Source: Cryobacterium sp. Y29 | Lineage (GTDB): Bacteria > Actinomycetota > Actinomycetes > Actinomycetales > Microbacteriaceae | Direction: 5' to 3' | Assembly (NCBI RefSeq): GCF_002929825.1 | Contig: NZ_PJJN01000030.1 | Coordinates: 1 to 64,000 of the forward strand | DNA length: 64,000 nt | Shown: positions 7,733 to 16,208 of the stretch, one piece after another | Layout of the letters: each line of letters begins with the position of its first letter | Position numbering within the stretch: the first letter of the stretch is position 1 | Notes under the pieces: model-generated | What the model was told of the DNA's origin: nothing | What the model saw: only the letters and a program-made list of their open reading frames with translations | Databases searched by the model: none | Program-made: the position numbers and the translations under genes

Positions 7733-8197
7733 CTAAACGCGACAGATGGAGAGGAGGGTGAGACTGGGCCGCTGACGCGGTTGGGCGCTGATGCGCCATG
7801 AGCGCGACATCACGCAGGTATCGAGCAGGCTTCGATACCTGGCCGGTAGCCGGGTCAGAAATACCATGGCGACGAGAGTAAGTAGCAGAACGCACATCAT
7901 CGCCAGCAGAGCGCACTCAAGCATTCCGTGGAGGCTTCCGGACGAGATCGCCGCGACGACGGGAGCTGCCATGACTGCAGCCATACCCGTCACCGACGTC
8001 TGGTGCTCGGCAAAAGTCGATGATGCAGCAGCAGCAGCAGCAGATGATGCGGGGACCAGCGCGGGCATGGTGTGCCCGGTGGTCTCGGAATGAACGGCCA
8101 GAACTGCACACAATAGCGCGGCGAGGGCGAGCAGGGAGACGAAAGGAGACACAGAGGCGGGCGCACGTAGTCGTCGCACCGCACGATCCAGCGTCAT
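7733..8197 (-). CDS. DUF6153-like membrane protein
   Basis: A 154-residue protein with two hydrophobic segments (about residues 18-36 and 93-115). Between them is a His/Ala-rich extracytoplasmic loop (HSETTGHTM) and a poly-Ala run encoded by six GCA repeats on the plus strand (8025-8042). The arrangement and the partner DUF305 gene fit the actinobacterial DUF6153 family of copper-associated proteins, but the match is by general form. No catalytic motif is visible. Confidence 0.6.
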   Translation of the reverse strand: MTLDRAVRRLRAPASVSPFVSLLALAALLCAVLAVHSETTGHTMPALVPASSAAAAAASSTFAEHQTSVTGMAAVMAAPVVAAISSGSLHGMLECALLAMMCVLLLTLVAMVFLTRLPARYRSLLDTCVMSRSWRISAQPRQRPSLTLLSICRV

Positions 8198-8364
8198 TTC
8201 ACCTACTTCTCTGCCAGCAGCCCACGACCGAACTGCCCAATGTCTTCTCTTGAAGAATACCGCACGGCCAGCGGCGAATCCTGAATGCCGGTTTTACCCG
8301 AGCCAAAACCGCGATTTCGACAGCACATTCCGCCGCCATCGCGATCGATCAAGACCATCATCTC
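8198..8364. other. Intergenic spacer next to the transporter pseudogene
   Basis: About 165 bp containing the 5' region of the DUF6153-like gene and the tail of the broken MFS gene. No gene, repeat or clear terminator was seen. Confidence 0.4.
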
Positions 8365-9124
8365 TCAGATGACGATCGTTGATTCAACCTGTGCCAGAGG
8401 TGTCGTCTGCGTCGTCCAGGCCCGAAACGCAATGATCCCAGAGAGCATCCCGATGCCGGCCAGTACGGTCGCAGTTGGCGCCAACCCGAGCCGGGCGCCG
8501 AGTATCCCGGCCAGTGGGTAGGTGACGATGAAACAGGCATGGGACAGAGAAAACTGGGCGGCGAAAACGGCCGGTCGGCTGGTCTCGTCGGAGGAGCGGC
8601 GCAACAGTCGCGCCGACGGGCAACACCGCACAGCCGAGCAGCATGACGTTTCGGTCGTGAAAGCGCTCGAGCACCCGGGGCAGCGCAAGAGCGACGGGCA
8701 TGGAGCCGAATCCGTAGCAGGCGAGGGCGAGAGCAAAGTCGGACTGAGCGCGGCCGAAATGGCTTTGCACACGCACGACGGTGTTGACGATGACCGTACT
8801 GGTCGACGTTGCGACGACCATGTTCATGGCCAGCAGGGCGCGCAATTGCGGTGTGCGCGAGAAGACGCGAACGTCGCGGGTGAGGCGCTCCACGAATGGT
8901 GTTGTCACGGCCACCTGATGAGTCGGCAGGGTGGCGGTGAACACGAGCAGGGCGGAGCCAGCGAACCCGATAATCGTCCCCACAAAAAGGGAGTGGTAGC
9001 TGATAACGGTGAGGAGTCCGAGGGCCACAGTGAGCATTCCGGTGCCGATCAGCGCGACAATTTGCGCGCTGAACAATCGGCGATACGTTCGGTTGCGTAG
9101 GACTTCAAACATGAGCGCCCGCAC
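8365..9124 (-). pseudogene. Broken MFS efflux transporter (partner of an ArsR repressor)
   Basis: The start (VLRNRTYRRLFSAQIVALIG) and the end (RPAVFAAQFSLSHACFIVTY) belong to an MFS family commonly encoded downstream of ArsR-type metal repressors. The pieces are in different frames. After the first helix the protein jumps directly to a central segment (LTRDVRVFSRTPQLRALLAMN), so several helices are missing. Near 8610-8640 the frame is lost, and the C-terminal helices continue in another frame to 8365. At least two deletions are needed to explain this. It follows directly on the equally broken arsR copy, so the whole module has decayed. Confidence 0.75.
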
Positions 9125-9243
9125 AGTGTGTCAATGGCTCGCTCGAGCGGATGCCGGTGGTGCGCCGGTGTGCCCCCGACGGCATGCCCAGTCTGGAAAA
9201 TAACATTCGCATCCAGCGTGCACATGTCCTTATCTGCATTTAT
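9125..9243 (-). pseudogene. Remnant of a second ArsR-type metal repressor
   Basis: Read from 9243 downward, the first codons give NADKDMC, aligning with MDADKRIC of the intact gene at 2752-3144. They are followed immediately by DANVIFQTGHAVGGTPAHHRH, aligning with the C-terminal DAIFQAEHSLGGTPRHHHHH. Roughly 85 codons in between, including the whole winged helix, are deleted. The ATG of the intact copy is ATA here, so the start codon is also lost. The operator-like inverted repeat is still recognisable. Confidence 0.75.
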
Positions 9244-9253
9244 ACGCAGATTG
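9230..9253. promoter_or_regulatory. Retained ArsR operator of the broken module
   Basis: TTATCTGCAT, a 4-bp spacer and ACGCAGATTG occupy the same position relative to the broken gene as the operator at 3131-3154 does to the intact one. It may still bind the intact repressor. Confidence 0.5.
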
Positions 9254-9303
9254 TTGCACAACGACCCGCAGTTCGGCCGCAAGCCATTGTTTGGCAGGGG
9301 CTC

Positions 9304-10008
9304 TTAGGAGCCGGCCTCATGCTCGAGGGTGCGTTCACCGGTCAGCGCGGATGCCGGTGTGGCGCACGTGTCGCCTTTCCATGCTTCACTGCCCTCCCGG
9401 ATTGCGAAACCCGCAATAACCAGCGCGGCGACCGCATCAGCCCAGGCCCAGCCGAGTAGGGCGTTCAGCGCGAGCCCGATGAGCACCGCGGCCGAGAGAT
9501 ACGCGCACAGTAGGGTCTGCTTCGAATCGGCGACCGCCGATACGGAACCCAGCTCGCGGCCGATGCGGCGTTCGAACCAGCTCAGAACCGGCATGATCAC
9601 CAGGCTGATGGCCGTGAGCACAATACCGACCGGACTGTATAAGGGTGTACGTAACCCCATGATCGACAGCACAGCGTCGATGCTGACGTACGCGGCGAGA
9701 GCGAAGAAGGAAAACGCGATCACGCGCAACGCGAGCTTCTCCCGTTGCTCTGGTTCTGGCGCAGCGAACTGCCAGGCAATCGCGGCAGCGGAGATTACCT
9801 CCACGATTGAGTCAAGACCGGACCCGATCAGCGCAGCCGACGATGCGATGGATCCGGCCGCGAGGGCGATGACGGCCTCGATGAGGTTGTAGCAAATTGT
9901 GATCGCGACGATCCAGCGGATCCGGCGCTGGAGGAGGCGTTTGCGAATCGGGCCGAGCGCCGGAAGGTGAAGGGGCGAGGGCGCGCTCACGTTTCGGCTC
10001 CGCAACAC
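9304..10008 (-). CDS. Cation diffusion facilitator family transporter
   Basis: A 234-residue protein with about six hydrophobic helices. The metal-site motifs expected in helices 2 and 5 are seen as GSGLDSIVEV and AVADSKQTLLC. It lacks the usual cytoplasmic C-terminal domain and is therefore shorter than typical CDF proteins (about 300 residues); such short forms are common in actinobacteria next to CmtR-type regulators. It would export a divalent cation (Cd, Zn or similar) by proton antiport. Its start overlaps the upstream cmtR-like gene by 22 nt, so the two form an operon. Confidence 0.85.
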   Translation of the reverse strand: MLRSRNVSAPSPLHLPALGPIRKRLLQRRIRWIVAITICYNLIEAVIALAAGSIASSAALIGSGLDSIVEVISAAAIAWQFAAPEPEQREKLALRVIAFSFFALAAYVSIDAVLSIMGLRTPLYSPVGIVLTAISLVIMPVLSWFERRIGRELGSVSAVADSKQTLLCAYLSAAVLIGLALNALLGWAWADAVAALVIAGFAIREGSEAWKGDTCATPASALTGERTLEHEAGS

Positions 10009-10340
10009 AGGAGCACGTCACAGGTGTCATCTGCGCAGGCGTCACCGTCATCGACGGCGAGGACCACGTCGACCAGCGCGATCAGCGCACGCGTCAGATG
10101 CGGGTCGGCAATCTCGTATCGCGTCGACCGACCTTCCGGCGTGGCCACCACGATGCCGCAACCGCGCAGGCAACTCAGGTGGTTCGACACATTCGAGCGC
10201 GTCAGCCGCAGCCTCTCTGCGAGCTGCCCGGGATACCCAGGGGCGTCCAGCAGGTTCAGTAAAATCCGCGATCGGGTCGGATCCGCCAAGGCCCGCCCCA
10301 GCCGATTCAGTACAGCCAGACGTGAGGTACTAGTCAGCAT
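9987..10340 (-). CDS. cmtR: CmtR-type cadmium/lead-sensing ArsR repressor
   Basis: A 117-residue winged-helix repressor. The recognition helix ends in the motif LSCLRGCG, which places two Cys as in Mycobacterium CmtR (C57 and C61). The C-terminal tail adds further Cys (DACADDTCDVLLCC), where CmtR has its third ligand, C102. This supports Cd(II)/Pb(II) sensing. The start codon lies inside a long inverted repeat (10333-10366) with little room for a ribosome binding site, which suggests a leaderless, autorepressed transcript. The next gene, a CDF transporter, is the presumed target. Confidence 0.88.
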   Translation of the reverse strand: MLTSTSRLAVLNRLGRALADPTRSRILLNLLDAPGYPGQLAERLRLTRSNVSNHLSCLRGCGIVVATPEGRSTRYEIADPHLTRALIALVDVVLAVDDGDACADDTCDVLLCCGAET

Positions 10341-10366
10341 GCACTGACATTACAGTGGTTGCTGAC
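10333..10366. promoter_or_regulatory. CmtR operator candidate spanning the cmtR start
   Basis: Two 14-bp arms, GTCAGCATGCACTG and CAGTGGTTGCTGAC, pair at 12 of 14 positions around the 6-bp spacer ACATTA. The start codon of the cmtR-like gene (10338-10340) lies within the left arm. Binding here would block initiation of the cmtR-CDF operon. Confidence 0.7.
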
Positions 10367-10474
10367 GTATTCGCAAGCACATGCGCTGTCATCTCTGGCT
10401 GTGGCGATCCCGCTTTCTGGCTCCGGATGGCTGCTCGTGGGGACCAGCCGCTCCATGGAAAAAAGCGCCCAGGA

Positions 10475-11227
10475 CTAGACGCTGGGTTTGACCGCTTTCA
10501 CGATACTCCCGTGCATTTCGGGGGCGACTTCGTGGGTATATTCCACAGTCGCGTCGACAAATCCTGCTGCGGCGAGCGCGTTTAGGTACTCCTGGTTCGA
10601 GAGAGCCCCGGCGATGCAACCGGTGTAACTGCCGCGCTCGATGCGGTCCTGTGCGCTCAGGTGGTTTTCGGCCACCACGTCGGAGATTCCGAGGCGCCCG
10701 CCGGGCTTCAAGACCCGGAACATCTCGGTTATTACCGCATTCTTGTCAGTGGACAGGTTGATCACGCAGTTGGAGATGATCACGTCGACGGTTGCACCGG
10801 GCAGGGGGATGGCTTCCATCTGACCCTTGATGAACTCCACGTTGGTGGCTTGGGCCTTCGCCGCATTAGTTCGGGCGAGCCTGAGCATCTCGTCGGTCAT
10901 ATCAAGCCCGTAGGCGAAGCCCGTTGGGCCCACACGGCGTGCGGAGAGCAGCACGTCGATGCCGCCGCCGGAGCCGAGGTCGAGCACCGTTTCTCCCGGG
11001 TGCAGGTCGGCGACAGCTGTCGGATTGCCACAGCCCAGACTGGCCAGAAACGCTTCCTCGGGTATCTCTAAATTTTCGTTGCCGGTGTAGAGCGCGGAGC
11101 CGAACACGTCGCCGTTGCCCAAATCGGTCGGCACGCAGCACGACGTGCTCGAGACGTCGCTCAATTGCACTGCGGCCGTCGCGTACCGTTCGCGAACACG
11201 TTCCGTGATCTCAGATTTCTCGGTCAT
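10475..11227 (-). CDS. arsM: Arsenite S-adenosylmethionine methyltransferase
   Basis: A 250-residue class I methyltransferase. The SAM motif [16 protein letters not shown] is present, followed by GLDMTDEML. The arsenic-site Cys are seen at STSCC (about 30), SLGCGNP (about 66), ISNCVINLS (about 152) and [10 protein letters not shown] (about 204), matching the ArsM pattern. It methylates As(III) in the cytoplasm to mono- and dimethyl species. It is divergent from arsD-arsA across a 96-bp intergenic region and so is probably co-regulated with them. Confidence 0.95.
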   Translation of the reverse strand: MTEKSEITERVRERYATAAVQLSDVSSTSCCVPTDLGNGDVFGSALYTGNENLEIPEEAFLASLGCGNPTAVADLHPGETVLDLGSGGGIDVLLSARRVGPTGFAYGLDMTDEMLRLARTNAAKAQATNVEFIKGQMEAIPLPGATVDVIISNCVINLSTDKNAVITEMFRVLKPGGRLGISDVVAENHLSAQDRIERGSYTGCIAGALSNQEYLNALAAAGFVDATVEYTHEVAPEMHGSIVKAVKPSV

Positions 11228-11323
11228 GAATTGATCCTTTCCGATAGGTGCGGCACCAGCTTACTGCTACATTGATTCTTATCGATATAACGAGTGAAGG
11301 CTCAACTTTTGAGGGAGATCCAC
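11228..11323. promoter_or_regulatory. arsM/arsD divergent promoter region
   Basis: This 96-bp spacer holds both promoters. ATTGAT and ATCGAT (11271-11286) form a short inverted repeat around TCTT and could be an ArsR-type site. No As-responsive arsR gene lies next to it, so the regulator is unknown. Confidence 0.4.
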
Positions 11324-11719
11324 ATGGCTGCCATCCGAATCTACGAACCGGCACTGTGCTGCGACACCGGAGTCTGTGGCGTCGATGTCGACCAGTCCCT
11401 GGTCGAGGTGACCGCGACCGTGCGCAGTCTGCAGGACCTTGGCGCTGACATCCAGCGCCATAACCTGGCCACCGACCCGCTCGCTTTCACCACGGATGAG
11501 ACCGTGCGCGCCTTCATGCACGTCGTCGGTTCGACCGGGCTGCCGCTCACCATCGTCGATGGTGTCACCGTCGCGACCGGTGCCTATCCCTCGAAAACCC
11601 AACTGCTCGCCTTCGCCGGCCTCGCTCCCGTCACGAGCGAACCAGCCGAGCGAGTCCAGCTCGGCTTGACCGAGAAATCTGAAAGCGGATGCTGCGGCGG
11701 CGCCACCGGCTGCTGCTAG
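11324..11719 (+). CDS. arsD: Arsenic metallochaperone ArsD
   Basis: About 131 residues with a thioredoxin-like fold expected. Cys12, Cys13 and Cys18 (EPALCCDTGVCG) are exactly where E. coli ArsD binds As(III) for transfer to ArsA. Vicinal Cys pairs at the C-terminus (GCCGG and GCC) are also retained. ATG 11324 has AGGGAG eight bases upstream; an earlier ATG at 11294 does not and would add residues foreign to the family. Four bases separate its stop from arsA, so the pair is clearly co-translated. Confidence 0.95.
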   Translation: MAAIRIYEPALCCDTGVCGVDVDQSLVEVTATVRSLQDLGADIQRHNLATDPLAFTTDETVRAFMHVVGSTGLPLTIVDGVTVATGAYPSKTQLLAFAGLAPVTSEPAERVQLGLTEKSESGCCGGATGCC

Positions 11720-11723
11720 CACC

Positions 11724-13475
11724 ATGAAGTTTTTGAAAGACCCGCCCCGCTTTCTGTTTTTCACCGGTAAGGGTGGCGTCGGCAAGACATCCGTTGCCTG
11801 CGCTTCGGCCATTGCGCTGGCTACCCGGGGCCGCCGAGTGTTGCTGGTGAGTACCGACCCGGCGTCCAACATCGGGCAGGTATTCGGCGTCACGATCGGC
11901 AACACGGTCACTCCGATTGGGGCCATTGCCGGTCTCAGTGCCCTCGAAATCGACCCGGAGCAGGCCGCGGATGCCTATCGCGAGCGCATCATCGCGCCGG
12001 TTCGGGGACTTTTGCCGGAGCGCGAGTTGGCCAGCATTGCTGAGGGCTTGTCCGGTTCATGTACTACCGAGGTTGCCTCGTTTGACGAGTTCACGAACCT
12101 GCTGACCGATGACAGCCTGCTCCAGACCTACGACCACATCGTGTTCGACACCGCGCCGACCGGACACACCATCCGCCTGCTGCAGTTGCCCGGCTCCTGG
12201 ACGGAGTTTCTCAATGCGGGCAAGGGCGATCCGTCGTGCCTCGGCCCGCTATCCGGGCTGGAGAAGCATAAGACGGTGTATGCGGCTGCGGTCGCTGCCC
12301 TGGCCGACCCGCGGCGTACGCGGCTGGTGCTCGTGGCGCGCGCGCAGGCATCCGCTTTGAGCGAGATCGATCGCACCCACGCTGAGCTGGCGCAGATCGG
12401 AATTCTTGGCGGCTATGTCGTCATCAATGGTCTGCTGCCAGTTGGCGCGGGAACAGAGCCGATAGCCGCAGCGGTGCGCGAACGCGAGTCGGCCGCGCTG
12501 GACGGTATTCCGCCGACCATCGCTAGCCTGCCGCGTGATCTGCTCGAGCTTAAGACCGGCAACATGACGGGTATCAGAGCGCTGCGCGACCTGTTTCAAG
12601 CCGGCAACGATGGTGGAGTGTCGCCGCAGACCCCGGTCGAAGTGCCGAATGCCCCGCTCGGCCAGTTCGTCGACGAACTGGAACAGACCGGTCACGGCCT
12701 GATTCTATGTATGGGAAAAGGCGGCGTCGGCAAAACCACGATCGCTGCGGCAATCGCGGTTTCCCTCGCTCAGCGCGGCCATGCGGTGCACCTGACCACG
12801 ACGGACCCGGCGGCCCACCTGGTGGACACCCTGCACGGAACCCTGCCGGGGCTGCGCGTCTCGCGCATCGACCCGGACGAGGCGATTCGGGAGTATCGAA
12901 ATCACGTCATGGCTACCACGGGCAAGAATCTCGACGACGACGGCCGGGCCGCCCTGGCCGAAGACCTGCTCTCGCCGTGCACCGATGAGGTCGCGGTGTT
13001 TCGGCAATTCTCGAAGGCCGTACATGAATCGCGGCACGAATTCGTTGTCGTTGATACCGCTCCGACCGGCCATACCCTGCTGTTGCTCGATGCCACGGGG
13101 TCGTACCATCGTGAAATCGCGCGTCAGATGGGGGAGGGTATGGCGTTCGTGACCCCGTTGATGCGGCTGCAGGATTCCGCGCTGACCAAGGTGCTGGTCG
13201 TCACCCTGGCCGAGACGACGCCGGTGCTCGAGGCCGAGGAGCTTCAGCAGGATCTTCAGCGAGCCGGAATCCAGCCGTGGGGCTGGGTAGTCAACAATTC
13301 CATTGCCGCCGCGCGCCCCGAGTCGCCGTTTTTGCTGGCGCGAGCCGCCAACGAAGTCACCCAGATCGACAAGGTGTTCGACCACGCCGATCGGGTTGCG
13401 ATCGTGCCGTTACTGGCCGATGAACCGATCGGCGTTGACAGGCTGACTGCGCTGACTGCGCCCGGTCGCGGCTAG
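11724..13475 (+). CDS. arsA: Arsenical pump-driving ATPase ArsA
   Basis: A 583-residue duplicated ATPase with two deviant Walker A motifs: GKGGVGKTS near residue 15 and GKGGVGKTT near residue 330. Each is followed by the signal-transduction motif DTAPTGHT. The three allosteric As(III) cysteines are present at 113, 172 and 419 (C113, C172 and C422 in E. coli). It normally docks on ArsB to power arsenite export after receiving As(III) from ArsD. No ArsB or Acr3 gene is in the window, so its membrane partner must be encoded elsewhere or be a different protein. The last four bases overlap the convergent gene at 13472. Confidence 0.96.
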   Translation: MKFLKDPPRFLFFTGKGGVGKTSVACASAIALATRGRRVLLVSTDPASNIGQVFGVTIGNTVTPIGAIAGLSALEIDPEQAADAYRERIIAPVRGLLPERELASIAEGLSGSCTTEVASFDEFTNLLTDDSLLQTYDHIVFDTAPTGHTIRLLQLPGSWTEFLNAGKGDPSCLGPLSGLEKHKTVYAAAVAALADPRRTRLVLVARAQASALSEIDRTHAELAQIGILGGYVVINGLLPVGAGTEPIAAAVRERESAALDGIPPTIASLPRDLLELKTGNMTGIRALRDLFQAGNDGGVSPQTPVEVPNAPLGQFVDELEQTGHGLILCMGKGGVGKTTIAAAIAVSLAQRGHAVHLTTTDPAAHLVDTLHGTLPGLRVSRIDPDEAIREYRNHVMATTGKNLDDDGRAALAEDLLSPCTDEVAVFRQFSKAVHESRHEFVVVDTAPTGHTLLLLDATGSYHREIARQMGEGMAFVTPLMRLQDSALTKVLVVTLAETTPVLEAEELQQDLQRAGIQPWGWVVNNSIAAARPESPFLLARAANEVTQIDKVFDHADRVAIVPLLADEPIGVDRLTALTAPGRG

Positions 13476-13741
13476 CGGGCCATTTCGGGGTGCACCTTGA
13501 CGACGGTAATGGTCTTCGTGGGATGCACGGTTTTCGCCGGCGCCCGGGAAAAACCTTTTGCTCCCTCGAGGCGGTTCTGCCCGCGAAACTCGGCCAGGGC
13601 GTCGTCAAAGATGGCGTTCAACTGGGCCCCGGTGAATTCTCCCACCGCCCCCTCTGTGAAGCTGATGCTGATGAGCGTGGTGTCGGGAAAGTGCCGGTTC
13701 ATGCGGATGAAGCCATCGGCATCCTGCTGCAGGGTGATCAT
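13472..13741 (-). CDS. Conserved-looking hypothetical protein, 89 residues
   Basis: I do not recognise this family. It is a soluble, acidic-to-basic protein without signal peptide or membrane helix, containing PDTTLISISFTEGAVGEF and ending in TKTITVVKVHPEMAR. It converges on arsA with a 4-nt overlap. Codon use matches the neighbouring genes, and the start is ATG 13741. No function can be proposed from the sequence. Confidence 0.6.
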   Translation of the reverse strand: MITLQQDADGFIRMNRHFPDTTLISISFTEGAVGEFTGAQLNAIFDDALAEFRGQNRLEGAKGFSRAPAKTVHPTKTITVVKVHPEMAR

Positions 13742-13797
13742 TGGTCTAGTCTGACCTATATGGCACGCCGCGGCAGCACGTGGGGTTCATTCACGTC

Positions 13798-15180
13798 ATG
13801 ACCCGTTCACCGACCGATTCCCCACGGCTTGTTCTGGTGGTTGCCGTGCTGGCCTCGTTCATCGCCTTTCTCGACGGCACCGTCATCAATGTGGCCCTCC
13901 CCGCGATCACCCGTGAACTGGGCGGAGGAATCTCGACCCAGCAATGGGTCGTCGACGCCTACCTCATCACCCTCGGCGGCATTATTCTGCTGGCCGGTTC
14001 GCTCTCCGACGCGTTCGGGCGCAAGCGGGTGCTGTTGTGGGGTCTGGTGGGGTTCGCCTCGGCATCCGTTCTCTGTGCGGTGGCTCCAAACGCTCCCTTT
14101 CTGATCGGCGCACGTGCCATCCAGGGCGTCGCTGGTGCACTGCTGGTGCCGAGCTCGCTCGCCCTCATCTTCAGCACCTTTAAGGGTGCCAGCCAGGCCC
14201 GCGCGATCGGAACCTGGACCGCCTGGACCAGCACCGCCTTCATCGCCGGCCCGCTCATCGGTGGTCTGCTGGTCGACCTGGCGTCGTGGCGGCTGGTGTT
14301 CGCCATCAACATCGTGCCGATCGCGCTCACCCTGGTTCTGTTGGCGCGGTTGCCGGGCGACCGGGCAGCGGATGCCGCGCCCCGCGTCGACGTCAGCGGA
14401 GCGGTTCTCGGTGTGCTCGGCGTGGCACTGCCCGTCTTCGCGCTGATCGAACAGGCCAACTTCGGCTGGGGAAGCCCGGTCATTCTGGTGCCGCTCATCG
14501 TCGGACTGCTGAGTTTTGCGGCGTTTATCTGGCACGAGAACCGTGCGAAAGCGCCGATGATGCCGCTCAGCCTGTTTCGGGTGCGCAACTTTTGGGTGGG
14601 AAACGTGGCGACGACTCTGATCTACGCCGCCCTGTCGCTCGGCACGTTCCTGCTCGCTGTCTTCTTGCAGCAGGTTGGCGGATACAGCGCGACGCGCGCC
14701 GGGTTGGCCCTGCTGCCAGTGAGCATTTTGAGCATCGCCCTGTCCACCGTCATCGGCCGTCTGGCTGGCCGATTTGGCCCGCGTCTGTTCATGTGCGTCG
14801 GGCCGATCATCGCCGGTATCGGGTTTTTCGTCATGCTCCGCATCGATTCGAGCGTCGCCTATTCCAGCCAGGTCCTGCCCGGGGTCATCATCTTCGGCCT
14901 GGGCCTGACGATCACGGTCGCGCCGCTGACCTCCGCCATCCTGGGCGCGATAGAACCCGGCCGGGCGGGCATTGCCTCCGCGGTCAATAACGCGCTCTCC
15001 CGGGTCGCCGGACTGGTGGCCATCGCCGCGGCGAGCATTATCGTGGGCCCGGTGCTCGACGTCGATGGGTTCCATCGCGCCGCAATCGTCACCGGAATTC
15101 TGCTGGTCGGAGGCGGAATCATCTCAGGCATCGGTATCCAGAACCCCGGGTCGGTGCCGGCCGATAAGCTCCAGGCATGA
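13798..15180 (+). CDS. DHA2-type MFS multidrug exporter
   Basis: About 460 residues with roughly 14 hydrophobic segments, as in the EmrB/QacA (DHA2) group. Family motifs are visible: FLDGTVINVALPAI in helix 1 and the loop 2-3 motif GSLSDAFGRKRVLLWG, followed by GARAIQGVAGALLVPSSLALI. It would export drugs or other organic compounds with protons. GTG at 13780 is in frame, but ATG 13798 begins close to helix 1 and is preferred. Its stop overlaps the next gene by 4 nt (ATGA). Proximity to arsDA raises, but does not show, a role in arsenical export. Confidence 0.88.
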   Translation: MTRSPTDSPRLVLVVAVLASFIAFLDGTVINVALPAITRELGGGISTQQWVVDAYLITLGGIILLAGSLSDAFGRKRVLLWGLVGFASASVLCAVAPNAPFLIGARAIQGVAGALLVPSSLALIFSTFKGASQARAIGTWTAWTSTAFIAGPLIGGLLVDLASWRLVFAINIVPIALTLVLLARLPGDRAADAAPRVDVSGAVLGVLGVALPVFALIEQANFGWGSPVILVPLIVGLLSFAAFIWHENRAKAPMMPLSLFRVRNFWVGNVATTLIYAALSLGTFLLAVFLQQVGGYSATRAGLALLPVSILSIALSTVIGRLAGRFGPRLFMCVGPIIAGIGFFVMLRIDSSVAYSSQVLPGVIIFGLGLTITVAPLTSAILGAIEPGRAGIASAVNNALSRVAGLVAIAAASIIVGPVLDVDGFHRAAIVTGILLVGGGIISGIGIQNPGSVPADKLQA

Positions 15181-16163
15181 CAGATTCGATTCGCTGGGGA
15201 ATCCTGGCCACCGGCGGTATCGCCCACCTGTTCGCGAGCGACCTCGTACAGAACGGGCACACGGTGCAGGCCGTCGGGTCGCGCAGCCAGGCGTCAGGGG
15301 ATGCCTTCGCCGCCGAATTCGGCATTCCCACGGCACATGCCAGCTACGAAGCGCTGGTCAACGATCCCGAGGTCGACGTCATCTACGTGTCGACACCGCA
15401 CCCGTTTCATGCCGAACACGCTGCCCTCGCGTTGAATGCTGGCAAACACGTGCTGATCGAGAAGCCGATCGCGCTCAACGCCCGGGAAGCCCGACAGATC
15501 GTCGACCTGGCCGTGAGCAAGCATCTGCTCGTGCTCGAAGCCATGTGGACCCGGTTTCTGCCGCACATGGTTCGCATCCCGGAGATTCTGGCGGCCGGCA
15601 CGCTCGGCGACGTGCGCAGCCTGCTCGCCGACCATACCCAGGACCTTCCCGACGACCCGGAACACAGGATCAATTCCCTGGCCCTCGGCGGCGGCGCCCT
15701 GCTCGATTTGGGGGTCTATCCGGTGAATTTCGCGCACGCTGTCTTCGGGGCGCCCGAAACGATACTGGCCAGTGCCTCGTTCAAGGCGACCGGAGCGGAT
15801 GCTCAGGTCGCGACGATTTTTCGCTATGTGGGTGGACAGATCGCCACGACTTTCTCGGCAAGCGACACCCGCGGCCCCACCTCGGCGTCGATCATCGGCA
15901 CTGAAGGGCGCATCGACATCGACGCCGTCTGGTACGCACCGACCGGTTTTCGGGTACTGGACACGGTCGGCACCGTGCTCGAAACGTTTGTATCGGCCGA
16001 GTTCATCGGCCGCGGGATGCACTTCGAAGCGGTCGAAGCCGAGGCCCTGATTCGGGCCGGAAAGCTCTCGAGCGACATCATGCCGGCCGAAGAATCGGTC
16101 GCCATCATGCACACCCTCGACGCGGTTCGGGCCAGGATCGGCCTGCGCTACCCGGGTGAATAG
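15177..16163 (+). CDS. Gfo/Idh/MocA-family oxidoreductase
   Basis: A 328-residue NAD(P)-dependent dehydrogenase. The N-terminal Rossmann segment begins IRWGILATGGIAHLFASDL. The EKP motif (HVLIEKPIALN), whose Lys is catalytic in this family, is present. The C-terminal alpha/beta domain (GGGALLDLGVYPVNFA) resembles dimeric dihydrodiol dehydrogenases and related sugar dehydrogenases. Substrate unknown. It starts within the stop codon of the DHA2 exporter, so the two are translationally coupled. Confidence 0.88.
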   Translation: MTDSIRWGILATGGIAHLFASDLVQNGHTVQAVGSRSQASGDAFAAEFGIPTAHASYEALVNDPEVDVIYVSTPHPFHAEHAALALNAGKHVLIEKPIALNAREARQIVDLAVSKHLLVLEAMWTRFLPHMVRIPEILAAGTLGDVRSLLADHTQDLPDDPEHRINSLALGGGALLDLGVYPVNFAHAVFGAPETILASASFKATGADAQVATIFRYVGGQIATTFSASDTRGPTSASIIGTEGRIDIDAVWYAPTGFRVLDTVGTVLETFVSAEFIGRGMHFEAVEAEALIRAGKLSSDIMPAEESVAIMHTLDAVRARIGLRYPGE

Positions 16164-16208
16164 CCGGCCCGAAGGCGCGTCGGCTACCATACGGAGGTGG
16201 ATGAACCC

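Noticed and set aside
13807..15075. 422-residue minus-strand open frame
   Set aside because: Antisense to the DHA2 exporter, highly polar, with no motif or start signal.
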